Shown here piece by piece: positions 43,484-52,498 of a stretch of DNA of 64,000 nucleotides. A model generated the notes under the pieces. The model was given only the letters and a program-made list of their open reading frames with translations, had not been told where the DNA came from and searched no databases. The stretch spans positions 345,383 through 409,382 of the forward strand of contig NZ_FNYJ01000002.1 of NCBI RefSeq assembly GCF_900108875.1. The letters run 5' to 3'. A program made the position numbers and the translations under genes. Position 1 is the first letter of the stretch. Each line of letters starts with the position of its first letter. This DNA comes from Pseudomonas sp. NFR16. Lineage in GTDB: Bacteria; Pseudomonadota; Gammaproteobacteria; Pseudomonadales; Pseudomonadaceae.

Positions 43484-43989
43484 AGGGTTTGGCTTAATAT
43501 CGCCACATCGATGCCCTTCGGGCCTGATCGCGAGCAAGCTCACTCCTACAGAGATCTCCGGGTATTCCCGCACTCTCCGGGCACGCCCCACTCCCGTAGG
43601 AGCGCGCTTGCCCGTGAAGACTGAATTCCAGACGCTACATCTGCTTGGCATGCACCGGCATCTTCCCGGCTGAAGCCGGTCCTACAGACGCTGCAAGTAG
43701 GACCGGCTTCAGCCGGGAAGGCGTCGGGTATCACGCCGTTGATCGAAGGGGCGTTAAAGACAGTTGGCTCACTCCTGCATTCTCTGCAACGAACCACATT
43801 CTGATAGATCGAGGTTTGAGCTTTTAAAGGCTAGCAACTTGGTCTATCAGGCCATGGCACATTGCAACAAATGTAGGAGCAAGCTCGCTCGCGACAGGCC
43901 CGCCAGGGCATCAGAGTAACAATCCAGTGCCGACCCAAGGTTACCGACTTACCCACTTTGCCATCATGCAAAGCACCAAATCAGTGCGC
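43484..43989. other. REP-rich intergenic region, no gene
   Basis: About 500 bases after the tubulin-like gene contain no supported coding frame. Short family C palindromes occur at about 43527-43555 (GATCGCGAGCAAGCTCACTC), 43594-43620 (GTAGGAGCGCGCTTGCCCGTGA) and 43871-43905 (TGTAGGAGCAAGCTCGCTCG), and a full family A pair at 43661-43725. Such stacking of different repeats is unique in this window. Confidence 0.75.
43661..43725. repeat. REP-like inverted pair (family A)
   Basis: TCTTCCCGGCTGAAGCCGGT and TAGGACCGGCTTCAGCCGGG face each other across about 20 bases. It is the most symmetric of the four family A pairs. Confidence 0.8.
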
Positions 43990-44298
43990 TCAGCCCTGCG
44001 GCGCCCTTTCCTGAATCAACACCCAGGGTGCAACGACCACCGCCCACAACGCCGGATCACGCTCAAGCAGGTCCAGGGCCTTTGATTCAGAGACCTTGCC
44101 GACCTCTCCCGCTTCCAGCCAGGCTGCCACCTTTGCCTCGGCATTCTCGGCAAATGCCTGCGCCACGGCGATCAAATCCCGGGAGGGATCGACCCACAAC
44201 AGGGCACCCTTGGCAAAGAATGGTTGCAATTCTTTCCACGTGATCGAAGCCGTTTCGCCAAGCAGCTTGGCATAGAGGGTGCTAGGTTCTTGCGTCAT
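43990..44298 (-). CDS. DUF2288 domain protein
   Basis: The ATG at 44298 gives 102 residues starting MTQEPSTLYAKLLGETASIT; longer frames upstream are rejected because this start is the family start. The sequence has the DUF2288 core WKELQPFFAKGALLWVDPSRD, then a helix (AVAQAFAENAEAKVAAWLEA) and the closing VVAPWVLIQER. Function is unknown, and the protein is cytoplasmic. It is divergent from braC. Confidence 0.82.
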   Translation of the reverse strand: MTQEPSTLYAKLLGETASITWKELQPFFAKGALLWVDPSRDLIAVAQAFAENAEAKVAAWLEAGEVGKVSESKALDLLERDPALWAVVVAPWVLIQERAPQG

Positions 44299-44626
44299 GG
44301 GTTTCACCGTATTGAAAATCGGCGTAATGATACCGCCGCCCTTCATGCGGACAAACCCGGATTCAAGTGATTGATTGCAGAGAACTTCGCTCAAGCCGAT
44401 AGATTGAACGACCGGTCCGACTGATCGACCGGCTTGATTGTGTATCTTTCTTTCGATTAAGCGACATCAACAGGTTTTGCCCCCTGCAGCCAGCTTTTCA
44501 AGCGCTCGACCGGCGCTCTAAACTGTTCCGGTACAGTTGCCGGGGGTGTGGCCTGGAGAAATCAATCCGGTCCTGCAGCTTTTGGCCGTCAGGATTATAA
44601 AAACTACAACGCTAGAGTGGAGCATC
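44299..44626. other. Intergenic region between DUF2288 gene and braC
   Basis: This 328-base non-coding stretch should contain the braC promoter and leader. The 5' part is AT-rich (TTGATTGTGTATCTTTC), and near the ribosome-binding site there is an A-rich stretch ATAAAAACTACAACG. No convincing operator, riboswitch or hairpin was identified. Confidence 0.4.
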
Positions 44627-45754
44627 ATGACTAAGGGTATTAATCAGATTTCCAAGCTGTTTGCCGCACTGGTTCTGGCGGGGGTTGCCAGCCATTCGTT
44701 CGCAGCTGATACCATCAAGATCGGCATCGCCGGCCCTAAAACCGGCGCTGTTGCCCAATACGGCGACATGCAGTTCAGCGGTGCCAAGATGGCCATCGAA
44801 CAGATCAACGCCAAAGGCGGCATCGACGGCAAGAAGCTTGAAGCCGTTGATTACGACGATGCGTGCGACCCTAAACAAGCGGTCGCGATCGCCAACAAAG
44901 TGGTCAACGACGGCGTGAAATTCGTGGTCGGCCACCTCTGCTCCAGCTCCACTCAGCCAGCGTCCGACATTTACGAAGACGAAGGCGTCATCATGGTGAC
45001 CCCGGCTGCAACCAGCCCGGAAATCACCGCCCGTGGTTATAAAATGGTATTCCGCACCATCGGCCTGGACAGCGCTCAGGGCCCGGCCGCCGGCGAGTAC
45101 ATCGCCAAGCAGGTCAAGCCGAAAGTCGTTGCGGTCATCCACGACAAACAGCAGTACGGTGAAGGCATCGCCACCGCGGTCAAACAGACGCTGGAAAAAG
45201 ACGGCGTGAAAGTCGCCCTGTTCGAAGGCATCAATGCCGGCGACAAGGACTTCTCCTCGCTGATCGCCAAAATGAAACAAGCCAACGTCGACTTCGTCTA
45301 CTACGGCGGCTACCACCCTGAGCTGGGTCTGATCCTGCGCCAGGCACAGGAAAAAGGCCTGAAGGCCGGCTTCATGGGTCCGGAAGGCGTGGGTAACGCG
45401 TCCATCTCGCAAATCGCACAGGATGCATCCGAAGGTCTGCTGGTGACCCTGCCTAAGTCCTTCGATCAGGATCCTGCGAACCAGGCGCTGGTTGATGCCT
45501 TCAAAGCGAAGAAAGAAGACCCGAGCGGTCCGTTCGTGTTCCCGGCCTACGCCGCGGTTGAAGTAATTGCCGAAGCCATCAAGACCGCCAAGTCCGAAGA
45601 CACCGCCAAAGTGGCTGCTGCCATCCACGCCGGTACCTTCAAGACCCCTACCGGCGATCTGTCTTTCGACGCCAAGGGTGACCTGAAAGACTTCAAATTC
45701 GTCGTTTACACCTGGCACAAAGATGGCACCAAGACTGAAGCGCCTGTGAAGTAA
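44627..45754 (+). CDS. braC: Branched-chain amino-acid-binding protein
   Basis: ATG at 44627, after GAGTGGAGC, gives 375 residues with a signal peptide (MTKGINQISKLFAALVLAGV..., cleavage SFA-AD near 26). The mature domain is the LivJ/LivK-type bilobed periplasmic binder: DTIKIGIAGPKTGAVAQYGD, GGIDGKKLEAVDYDDACDPK and VVGHLCSSSTQPASDIY, where the serines and threonine contact the ligand backbone. It delivers Leu, Ile, Val and probably Ala/Thr to BraDE. A strong terminator follows, so it is likely made in excess over the membrane components. Confidence 0.94.
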   Translation: MTKGINQISKLFAALVLAGVASHSFAADTIKIGIAGPKTGAVAQYGDMQFSGAKMAIEQINAKGGIDGKKLEAVDYDDACDPKQAVAIANKVVNDGVKFVVGHLCSSSTQPASDIYEDEGVIMVTPAATSPEITARGYKMVFRTIGLDSAQGPAAGEYIAKQVKPKVVAVIHDKQQYGEGIATAVKQTLEKDGVKVALFEGINAGDKDFSSLIAKMKQANVDFVYYGGYHPELGLILRQAQEKGLKAGFMGPEGVGNASISQIAQDASEGLLVTLPKSFDQDPANQALVDAFKAKKEDPSGPFVFPAYAAVEVIAEAIKTAKSEDTAKVAAAIHAGTFKTPTGDLSFDAKGDLKDFKFVVYTWHKDGTKTEAPVK

Positions 45755-45778
45755 TCGCACGCCTCATGTTGAACCCAG

Positions 45779-45802
45779 AGCCCACTGCAACCGCAGTGGG
45801 CT
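45779..45802 (+). terminator. Terminator/attenuating hairpin between braC and braD
   Basis: AGCCCACTGC-AACC-GCAGTGGGCT forms a perfect 10-bp stem followed by TTGTTTTA. It lies 24 bases past the braC stop codon and probably terminates most braC transcripts, as is usual for genes of abundant binding proteins. Confidence 0.85.
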
Positions 45803-45969
45803 TTGTTTTACGAGGCCGACGGATTTCACAAGAGTCCCGACACCTGAACATCTTGAAACCGCACCAGTGAATCACTGGGCTCGTGCCGAACGCGGACGTA
45901 GATCACGACGCGCGAGCGGGAAAAAGACTTCACCAGTGAAACACCGAGAAGGTTTTTAGGAGCGCGGCA

Positions 45970-46895
<926 letters not shown>

Positions 46896-46899
<4 letters not shown>

Positions 46900-48158
46900 C
46901 CAGAAATCTCAAATCGGCCCTCTTCAGCGCAGTGCTGGTGCTGGCCGTCGCCTACCCGATCCTCGGGCTGAAACTGGACATCGTCGGGGTCAACCTCGCG
47001 GTCGTCGGGGCAAGCACCACCACAGTCCTGGTGATCTTCGCCGCCGCGTTGCTGATGTTCCTGCGCGTGCTGTTCAACGAGCAGATCAGCGCCATGTGGC
47101 GTTCGCGCCCGCAAAGGCAGCTGGTGTCGGACAAGGCCAGCAACTTCCTCACCCTGCCGTCGACGCAGCGCTGGTTTCTCGGCGCGATCGTCATTGCCGC
47201 ACTGATCTGGCCATTCTTCGGTTCCCGCGGCGCGGTGGATATCGCCACCCTGATCCTGATCTACGTGATGCTGGGCCTGGGCCTGAACATCGTGGTCGGC
47301 CTGGCCGGCCTGCTGGACCTGGGTTATGTCGGCTTCTATGCCGTCGGCGCTTACACCTACGCCTTGCTGCAGCACTATTTCGGCTTTGGTTTCTGGATCT
47401 GTCTGCCACTGGCGGGCCTGGCGTCAGCGACGTTCGGTTTCCTGCTGGGCTTCCCGGTATTGCGCCTGCGCGGCGATTACCTGGCCATCGTGACGCTGGG
47501 CTTCGGTGAAATCATTCGCCTGTTCCTGCGTAATCTGACCGATGTCACCGGCGGCCCGAACGGCATCAGCAACATCGAAAAACCGACGTTGTTCGGCCTC
47601 ACGTTCGAGCGCAAAGCGGCCGAGGGCATGCAGACCTTCCACGAATATTTCGGCCTGGAATACAATTCCATCAACAAGGTGATCTTCCTCTACCTGATCG
47701 CGCTGTTGCTGGCACTGTTGGCGCTGTTTGTGATCAACCGCCTGTTGCGCATGCCGATCGGTCGTGCGTGGGAAGCATTGCGCGAAGACGAAATCGCCTG
47801 CCGCGCGCTGGGCCTGAACCCGACCGTGATCAAGCTTTCCGCGTTCACGCTGGGCGCGGCATTTGCCGGTTTCGCCGGCAGCTTCTTCGCGGCGCGCCAA
47901 GGCTTGATCACCCCAGAATCGTTCACCTTCCTCGAGTCGGCGATCATTCTCGCAATCGTGGTTCTGGGTGGTATGGGCTCGCAGCTGGGCGTAATTCTGG
48001 CGGCAGTCGTGATGATCCTGTTGCCTGAACTGCTCCGCGAATTCAGTGAATACCGGATGCTCGGCTTCGGCGCCTTGATGGTGCTGATGATGATCTGGCG
48101 TCCTCAGGGCTTCCTGCCAATGCAGCGTCCCGTCATGAAACTCAAAGGGGAGCGCTGA
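46896..48158 (+). CDS. braE: Branched-chain amino-acid ABC transporter permease (LivM type)
   Basis: The 420-residue protein has an N-terminal extension of about 100 residues with extra helices before the conserved LivM core ([37 protein letters not shown], and the coupling loop [20 protein letters not shown]). That extension is normal for Pseudomonas BraE. It starts inside the braD stop codon and its own stop codon overlaps the braF start by one base. Confidence 0.95.
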
Positions 48159-48925
48159 TGAGCCGTCCACTTCTGCAAGCCTCTGGCTTGAGCATGCGCT
48201 TTGGCGGCCTGTTGGCGGTCAACGGCGTGGGTCTGACTGTGCAAGAGAAACAGGTCGTGTCGATGATCGGCCCTAACGGCGCCGGCAAGACCACCGTTTT
48301 CAACTGCCTCACCGGTTTCTACAAACCGACGGCGGGCACGATCCTGCTGGACGGCGAGCCGATTCAAGGCCTGGCCGGTCACGAGATCGCGCGCAAAGGC
48401 GTGGTGCGCACCTTCCAGAACGTGCGTCTGTTCAAGGAAATGACCGCTGTCGAGAACCTGCTGGTGGCTCAGCATCGGCACCTGAACACCAACTTCCTGT
48501 CGGGCCTGTTCAAAACGCCGGCGTACCGCAAAAGCGAGCGCGAGGCCATGGAATACGCCGAGCACTGGCTCGAAGCGGTCGATCTGAAAGCGTTCGCCAA
48601 CCGCCCGGCCGGCACGCTCGCCTACGGTCAGCAACGCCGGCTGGAGATCGCGCGCTGCATGATGACGCGCCCGCGTATCCTCATGCTCGACGAACCGGCA
48701 GCCGGTCTGAACCCCAAGGAAACCGAGGATCTGAAAGCACTGATCGGCGTGTTGCGCAACGAGCACAACGCCACGGTGTTGCTGATCGAGCACGACATGA
48801 AGCTGGTCATGAGCATTTCCGACCACATCGTGGTGATCAATCAGGGCACGCCTCTGGCGGATGGCACGCCCGAGCAGATCCGTGACAATCCTGAAGTGAT
48901 CAAAGCCTACCTGGGGGAAGCGTAA
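48158..48925 (+). CDS. braF: Branched-chain amino-acid ABC transporter ATPase (LivG type)
   Basis: The 255-residue ATPase has Walker A GPNGAGKTT, signature region AYGQQRRLEIARCMM, Walker B ILMLDEPAAGLNPKE and the switch His in LLIEHDMKLVMSI. It energises BraDE together with BraG. It is tightly packed: a one-base overlap with braE, then stop codon TAA followed directly by the braG ATG. Confidence 0.95.
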   Translation: MSRPLLQASGLSMRFGGLLAVNGVGLTVQEKQVVSMIGPNGAGKTTVFNCLTGFYKPTAGTILLDGEPIQGLAGHEIARKGVVRTFQNVRLFKEMTAVENLLVAQHRHLNTNFLSGLFKTPAYRKSEREAMEYAEHWLEAVDLKAFANRPAGTLAYGQQRRLEIARCMMTRPRILMLDEPAAGLNPKETEDLKALIGVLRNEHNATVLLIEHDMKLVMSISDHIVVINQGTPLADGTPEQIRDNPEVIKAYLGEA

Positions 48926-49627
48926 ATGCTGCAGTTCGACAACGTTTCCACCTTCTACGGCAAGATCCAGGCGCTGCACGGCGTCAGCATCGATGTTCAG
49001 CAGGGTGAGATCGTCACCCTGATCGGCGCCAACGGCGCGGGTAAATCCACGTTGCTGATGACCTTGTGCGGGTCGCCGCGTGCGCACAGCGGCAGCATTC
49101 GTTACATGGGCGAAGAACTGGTCGGCCTTGAGTCGTCGGTGATCATGCGCAAGAGCATCGCGGTGGTGCCGGAAGGCCGCCGCGTGTTTGCCCGCCTGAC
49201 CGTCGAGGAAAACCTGGCCATGGGCGGTTTCTTCACGGACAAGGGCGATTATCAGGAGCAGATGGACAAGGTTCTGGCCCTGTTCCCACGCCTGAAAGAG
49301 CGCTTCCATCAGCGCGGCGGCACGATGTCCGGCGGCGAGCAGCAGATGCTCGCCATCGGCCGCGCGCTGATGAGCAAGCCCAAGCTGCTGTTGCTCGACG
49401 AACCGTCGCTGGGTCTGGCGCCGATCATCATTCAGCAGATTTTCGAAATCGTCGAACAGCTGCGGCGTGACGGCGTCACGGTGTTCCTGGTCGAGCAAAA
49501 CGCCAACCAGGCCCTGAAAATCGCCGACCGCGCCTACGTTCTGGAGAACGGCCGGGTGGTAATGCAGGGTTCAGGGGCTGAGTTGCTGGTTGATCCGAAA
49601 GTGCGGGATGCGTATCTGGGGGGCTGA
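48926..49627 (+). CDS. braG: Branched-chain amino-acid ABC transporter ATPase (LivF type)
   Basis: The 233-residue ATPase carries GANGAGKST (Walker A), the signature SGGEQQMLAIGRALM, Walker B LLLLDEPSLGLAP and VEQNANQ around the H-loop. GGGGGAAGCG before the ATG, within the end of braF, is the ribosome-binding site. It is the last gene of the braDEFG operon and is followed by a strong terminator. Confidence 0.95.
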   Translation: MLQFDNVSTFYGKIQALHGVSIDVQQGEIVTLIGANGAGKSTLLMTLCGSPRAHSGSIRYMGEELVGLESSVIMRKSIAVVPEGRRVFARLTVEENLAMGGFFTDKGDYQEQMDKVLALFPRLKERFHQRGGTMSGGEQQMLAIGRALMSKPKLLLLDEPSLGLAPIIIQQIFEIVEQLRRDGVTVFLVEQNANQALKIADRAYVLENGRVVMQGSGAELLVDPKVRDAYLGG

Positions 49628-49660
49628 TCCCCTGCCATCCGGCGTTCTGAAAAATATGGA

Positions 49661-49685
49661 AAGGCCCCTTTTGGGGCCTTTTTTT
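49661..49685 (+). terminator. Intrinsic terminator of braDEFG
   Basis: AAGGCCCC-TTTT-GGGGCCTT followed by TTTTTA is a perfect 8-bp stem with T-run, 34 bases after the braG stop codon. Confidence 0.92.
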
Positions 49686-49771
49686 ATTGGATTTCGGATT
49701 GCGGGCAAGCGCGCTTTCTTCTGGCAGAATCAGCACCATCGGATCCACGCAGGGCCACTATTACAGAAGGT

Positions 49772-49904
49772 GTAGGAGCGTGGCTTGTCCCGCGATCTGC
49801 CGGGGACCGGCAGCCAATCCTGTGAATGCGGTTTGCCTGATACTCCGAGGTGACCGGTTTTGCGACTGCTGCGCAGCCGATCGCGGGACAAGCCACGCTC
49901 CTAC
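49772..49904. repeat. Long inverted repeat, family B
   Basis: The left arm GTAGGAGCGTGGCTTGTCCC plus GCGATC and the complementary right arm ending GCTCCTAC are perfect over 25 bases, with about 80 bases between. It is the third copy in the window and lies between the convergent bra operon and LysR gene. The 335-base gap 49628-49962 contains only this element and the bra terminator. Confidence 0.85.
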
Positions 49905-49962
49905 CATTTCGGGTAGGGGCAACGAAGAGGTGAGCCCGAAAACGGCACCGGCGGCCGCTGTT

Positions 49963-50880
49963 TTAAACGTGACCCAGTCGTTCCAACGCCGCCGTACTCC
50001 GCTCGAACCACTGCGTCAGGTAGTCCGCCATCACCTGAATCCTTCTTGGCAGATGCCCTTCAAACGGATGCACCAGATACAGTGACGAAACGGGCGTCTG
50101 ATAGTCGCGCAGCAGCCAGATCAGCCGGCCGTCACTGAGCTCATCGTGGACCATATAGGACGGCAGCCTGGCAATACCGGCGCCGACCAACGCAGCCTTT
50201 TTCAACAGACCATAGTGATTGCTGGCAAACGTGCCTCGCACGTTCACCCGGGTCAGTTCGTGGTTCTGGTGATACGCCCACGTTTCGCGCCCCGCGTAAT
50301 GACTGTTGAGCAGGCAACGATGCACACGCAGTTCGTCTGGCGACTGCGGCGTGCCGCGTTCGGCCAGGTATTCAGGGCTGGCGCAGGTGAGTTCCTGCAA
50401 GGACAACAGCGGTTTGGCCACCAGCCGCTCATCTATTCCTACGCTGGAGCGGATGCCCAGGTCGAACCCGTCACGGCGCATGTCGCGAAACTGATTGTTC
50501 AGATCCAGTTCCACCTGCACGTCCGGATAAGTCTTGGCGAACTCACCCAGCAGCCCCTCGAAAAACGTTTCGCCCAACGAAACCGGAACCGTCAGGCGCA
50601 CGGTCCCCATCAGACTCTCGCTGAGGTATGCCATGGCATCGCGCACCCGGTCACGCTGCGCCAGCAACGCCCGCGCCTCAGGCAGCAAGATGGCGCCGGC
50701 TGACGTCAGCGTGAGACTGCGCGTGGTGCGGTGCAGCAACGTCACGCCGTAGCTTTTCTCCAGTTTGCTGATGCGCTTGGACAGTTGGCTGGTACTGGTG
50801 TCCAGCCATTGCGCGGCCAACGTGAAGCTATTGGCCTCAACCAGCATCGCGAACGCTGCCAGGTCGTCCATTTCGCTCAT
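49963..50880 (-). CDS. LysR-family transcriptional regulator
   Basis: The 305-residue product has an N-terminal winged helix-turn-helix (DLAAFAMLVEANSFTLAAQW and TSTSQLSKRISKLEKSYGVT) and an effector domain of the CrgA/AaeR-like branch (GTVRLTVPVSLGETFFEGLL, YPDVQVELDLNNQFRDMRRD, GFDLGIRSSVG). It is divergent from an SDR-like gene 105 bases away, the standard layout for a LysR regulator and its target. The ligand is unknown. Confidence 0.92.
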   Translation of the reverse strand: MSEMDDLAAFAMLVEANSFTLAAQWLDTSTSQLSKRISKLEKSYGVTLLHRTTRSLTLTSAGAILLPEARALLAQRDRVRDAMAYLSESLMGTVRLTVPVSLGETFFEGLLGEFAKTYPDVQVELDLNNQFRDMRRDGFDLGIRSSVGIDERLVAKPLLSLQELTCASPEYLAERGTPQSPDELRVHRCLLNSHYAGRETWAYHQNHELTRVNVRGTFASNHYGLLKKAALVGAGIARLPSYMVHDELSDGRLIWLLRDYQTPVSSLYLVHPFEGHLPRRIQVMADYLTQWFERSTAALERLGHV

Positions 50881-50985
50881 GATTGTTTCCTTTTTCGCAA
50901 ACCGGGGTTGCCGTTCAGGCCATTTATCGGTGGGAAAACGCGACTCACACTGTGCACCTGATCCTCTGAACGGAAAAACTGCATC

Positions 50986-51585
50986 GTGAAAATTTTACTG
51001 ATTGGCGCTGGCGGGACCATCGGCTCAGCCATCGAGAAAGAACTGGCGCCGCGCCACGACATCGTCCGCATCGGCAGAACCAGTGGGGATGAGCACGTCG
51101 ATATTAGTGACAGCGCATCGATTCGCAAACTATTCGAACGGACAGGTTCTTTCGATGCTCTGATCTGTGCGGCGGGCAATGTCACCTTCGCACCGCTCGC
51201 TGAAATGACGGAGGACGCCTTTGCGCTGGGGCTTCGCGACAAGCTGATGGGCCAGGTCAATCTGCTGCTGATCGGCCGCGAGTTCGCCAACGACGGGGCC
51301 TCATTCACCTTCACCACAGGCGTTCTGAGCCACGACCCGATCGCCAAAGGCGCGTCGGCGAGCCTGGTCAATGGTGCAATCGACGCATTCGTGCGGGCGG
51401 CCGCCATCGAGTTGCCGCGTGGCATGCGGGTCAATTCCGTAAGCCCGACCGTGCTGGTGGAGGCCATGGGCAGCTACGCGCCGTACTTCCGCGGTTACAA
51501 GCCGGTTCCCGCTACCGATGTCGCGCTGGCCTACGCAAAAAGCGTCGAGGGGCTTCAGACCGGCCAGACCTATCACGTCGGTTAA
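50986..51585 (+). CDS. Short-chain dehydrogenase-like protein lacking YxxxK
   Basis: GTG at 50986 starts a 199-residue protein with a Rossmann start MKILLIGAGGTIGSAIEKEL and the SDR-type NAG region (ALICAAGNVTF). Where classical SDRs have Tyr-x-x-x-Lys, this protein has KGASASLVNGAIDAF, so the catalytic Tyr and Lys are absent. NAD(P) binding may remain, through GAGGTIG. It may be a non-catalytic binder or an atypical enzyme. The C-terminus TGQTYHVG is typical of this small SDR subgroup. It is probably controlled by the divergent LysR gene. Confidence 0.85.
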   Translation: MKILLIGAGGTIGSAIEKELAPRHDIVRIGRTSGDEHVDISDSASIRKLFERTGSFDALICAAGNVTFAPLAEMTEDAFALGLRDKLMGQVNLLLIGREFANDGASFTFTTGVLSHDPIAKGASASLVNGAIDAFVRAAAIELPRGMRVNSVSPTVLVEAMGSYAPYFRGYKPVPATDVALAYAKSVEGLQTGQTYHVG

Positions 51586-51647
51586 TCGCCACTTGTGATG
51601 AACGGGAAGCCTGAGTAACGTGGCGGCACTTGTCTGGAGACCGCCAC

Positions 51648-52328
51648 ATGTTCGCTGCTCGTTCCGTCCTCATGTTCGCCCTGCTGCCCCTGTTCGCCGG
51701 GTGCCAGTTGCTGCCTTCGCAATCCGCCGACAACAAGGTTTCCACCGCCGGCATGATCCGCATGCAAGGCATCCTCAGCGGTGACAGCGGCAAACTGTAT
51801 TTCTCGCCCTGCAATGAACAGCGACGCTACGCGGTGACTGACAAAGGCAACACCGGCATCCTGCAGGAAGCTGCGTCGGTGGTGGACAAGAACGGCATGG
51901 CATTCGCCGACGTGCGCGGTAATTTCGTCGCCAGCAAAGCTCAAGGCAGCGACGGTCAGGCCGACGTCTTCCAGTTGTACCGCGCCGAACGTCCCAGCGG
52001 CGCCTGTGAAGATCCCAACTTCAAGCGCCTGACCATCCATGCCGGCGGCAACGGCCCGAAATGGAGCCTGAACGCCAGCGGCAAGGGTCTGGTCCTCGAA
52101 CGCCAGGGCATGGAGCCGTTCGCTGTTCCCTACATGGAGGAGCAGATGCCCGAAGGCCGCTTCAACCTGATCACCGACGCCAACGACCAGCACGTCGAGC
52201 TGTACGTCGCCCCCCAGCGTTGCGTCGATCCAGTCAACGGTTCGGTGCAGCATCTGACCGCCGAGTTGCGGGTCAACGGTCAGGTGCAGCGTGGGTGTGC
52301 GTACTTCGGGGCGATGCGAAACGATTGA
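51648..52328 (+). CDS. Hypothetical lipoprotein (COG3650-like)
   Basis: ATG at 51648 follows TGGAGA at seven bases; an upstream TTG is rejected. The 226-residue product has a lipoprotein signal MFAARSVLMFALLPLFAGC with lipobox FAGC. The mature region has pairs of cysteines (SPCNEQRRYAV, SGACEDPNF, APQRCVDP, QRGCAYFGA) and beta strands, reminiscent of COG3650/META-like envelope proteins. It is probably anchored in the outer membrane. Function is unknown. Confidence 0.72.
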   Translation: MFAARSVLMFALLPLFAGCQLLPSQSADNKVSTAGMIRMQGILSGDSGKLYFSPCNEQRRYAVTDKGNTGILQEAASVVDKNGMAFADVRGNFVASKAQGSDGQADVFQLYRAERPSGACEDPNFKRLTIHAGGNGPKWSLNASGKGLVLERQGMEPFAVPYMEEQMPEGRFNLITDANDQHVELYVAPQRCVDPVNGSVQHLTAELRVNGQVQRGCAYFGAMRND

Positions 52329-52498
52329 TCGCCTTGCGCGCGTCGAGCGCAATAATTGAAGGTTGTGCGCTGACTCGATGATCGACACCTGTCTGTGGAT
52401 CGTCGCTCCGGCCAACGCTCGACGTCCAATCTGTCTTATAATCGCCGGTTCTTGTAGCGCTGCCGGGCCGATCCTGCGGCCCGAAACCGGACCTCTCA

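Noticed and set aside
43484..43989. CRISPR array or attachment site behind the tubulin-like gene
   Set aside because: The repeated units are inverted REP-type palindromes with irregular spacing, not direct repeats with constant spacers, and no integrase or tRNA gene is near.
44605..44620. Hfq/Crc (CA-type) target before braC
   Set aside because: The A-rich stretch AAAAACTACAACG near the ribosome-binding site does not follow the AANAANAA pattern well enough to claim catabolite control.
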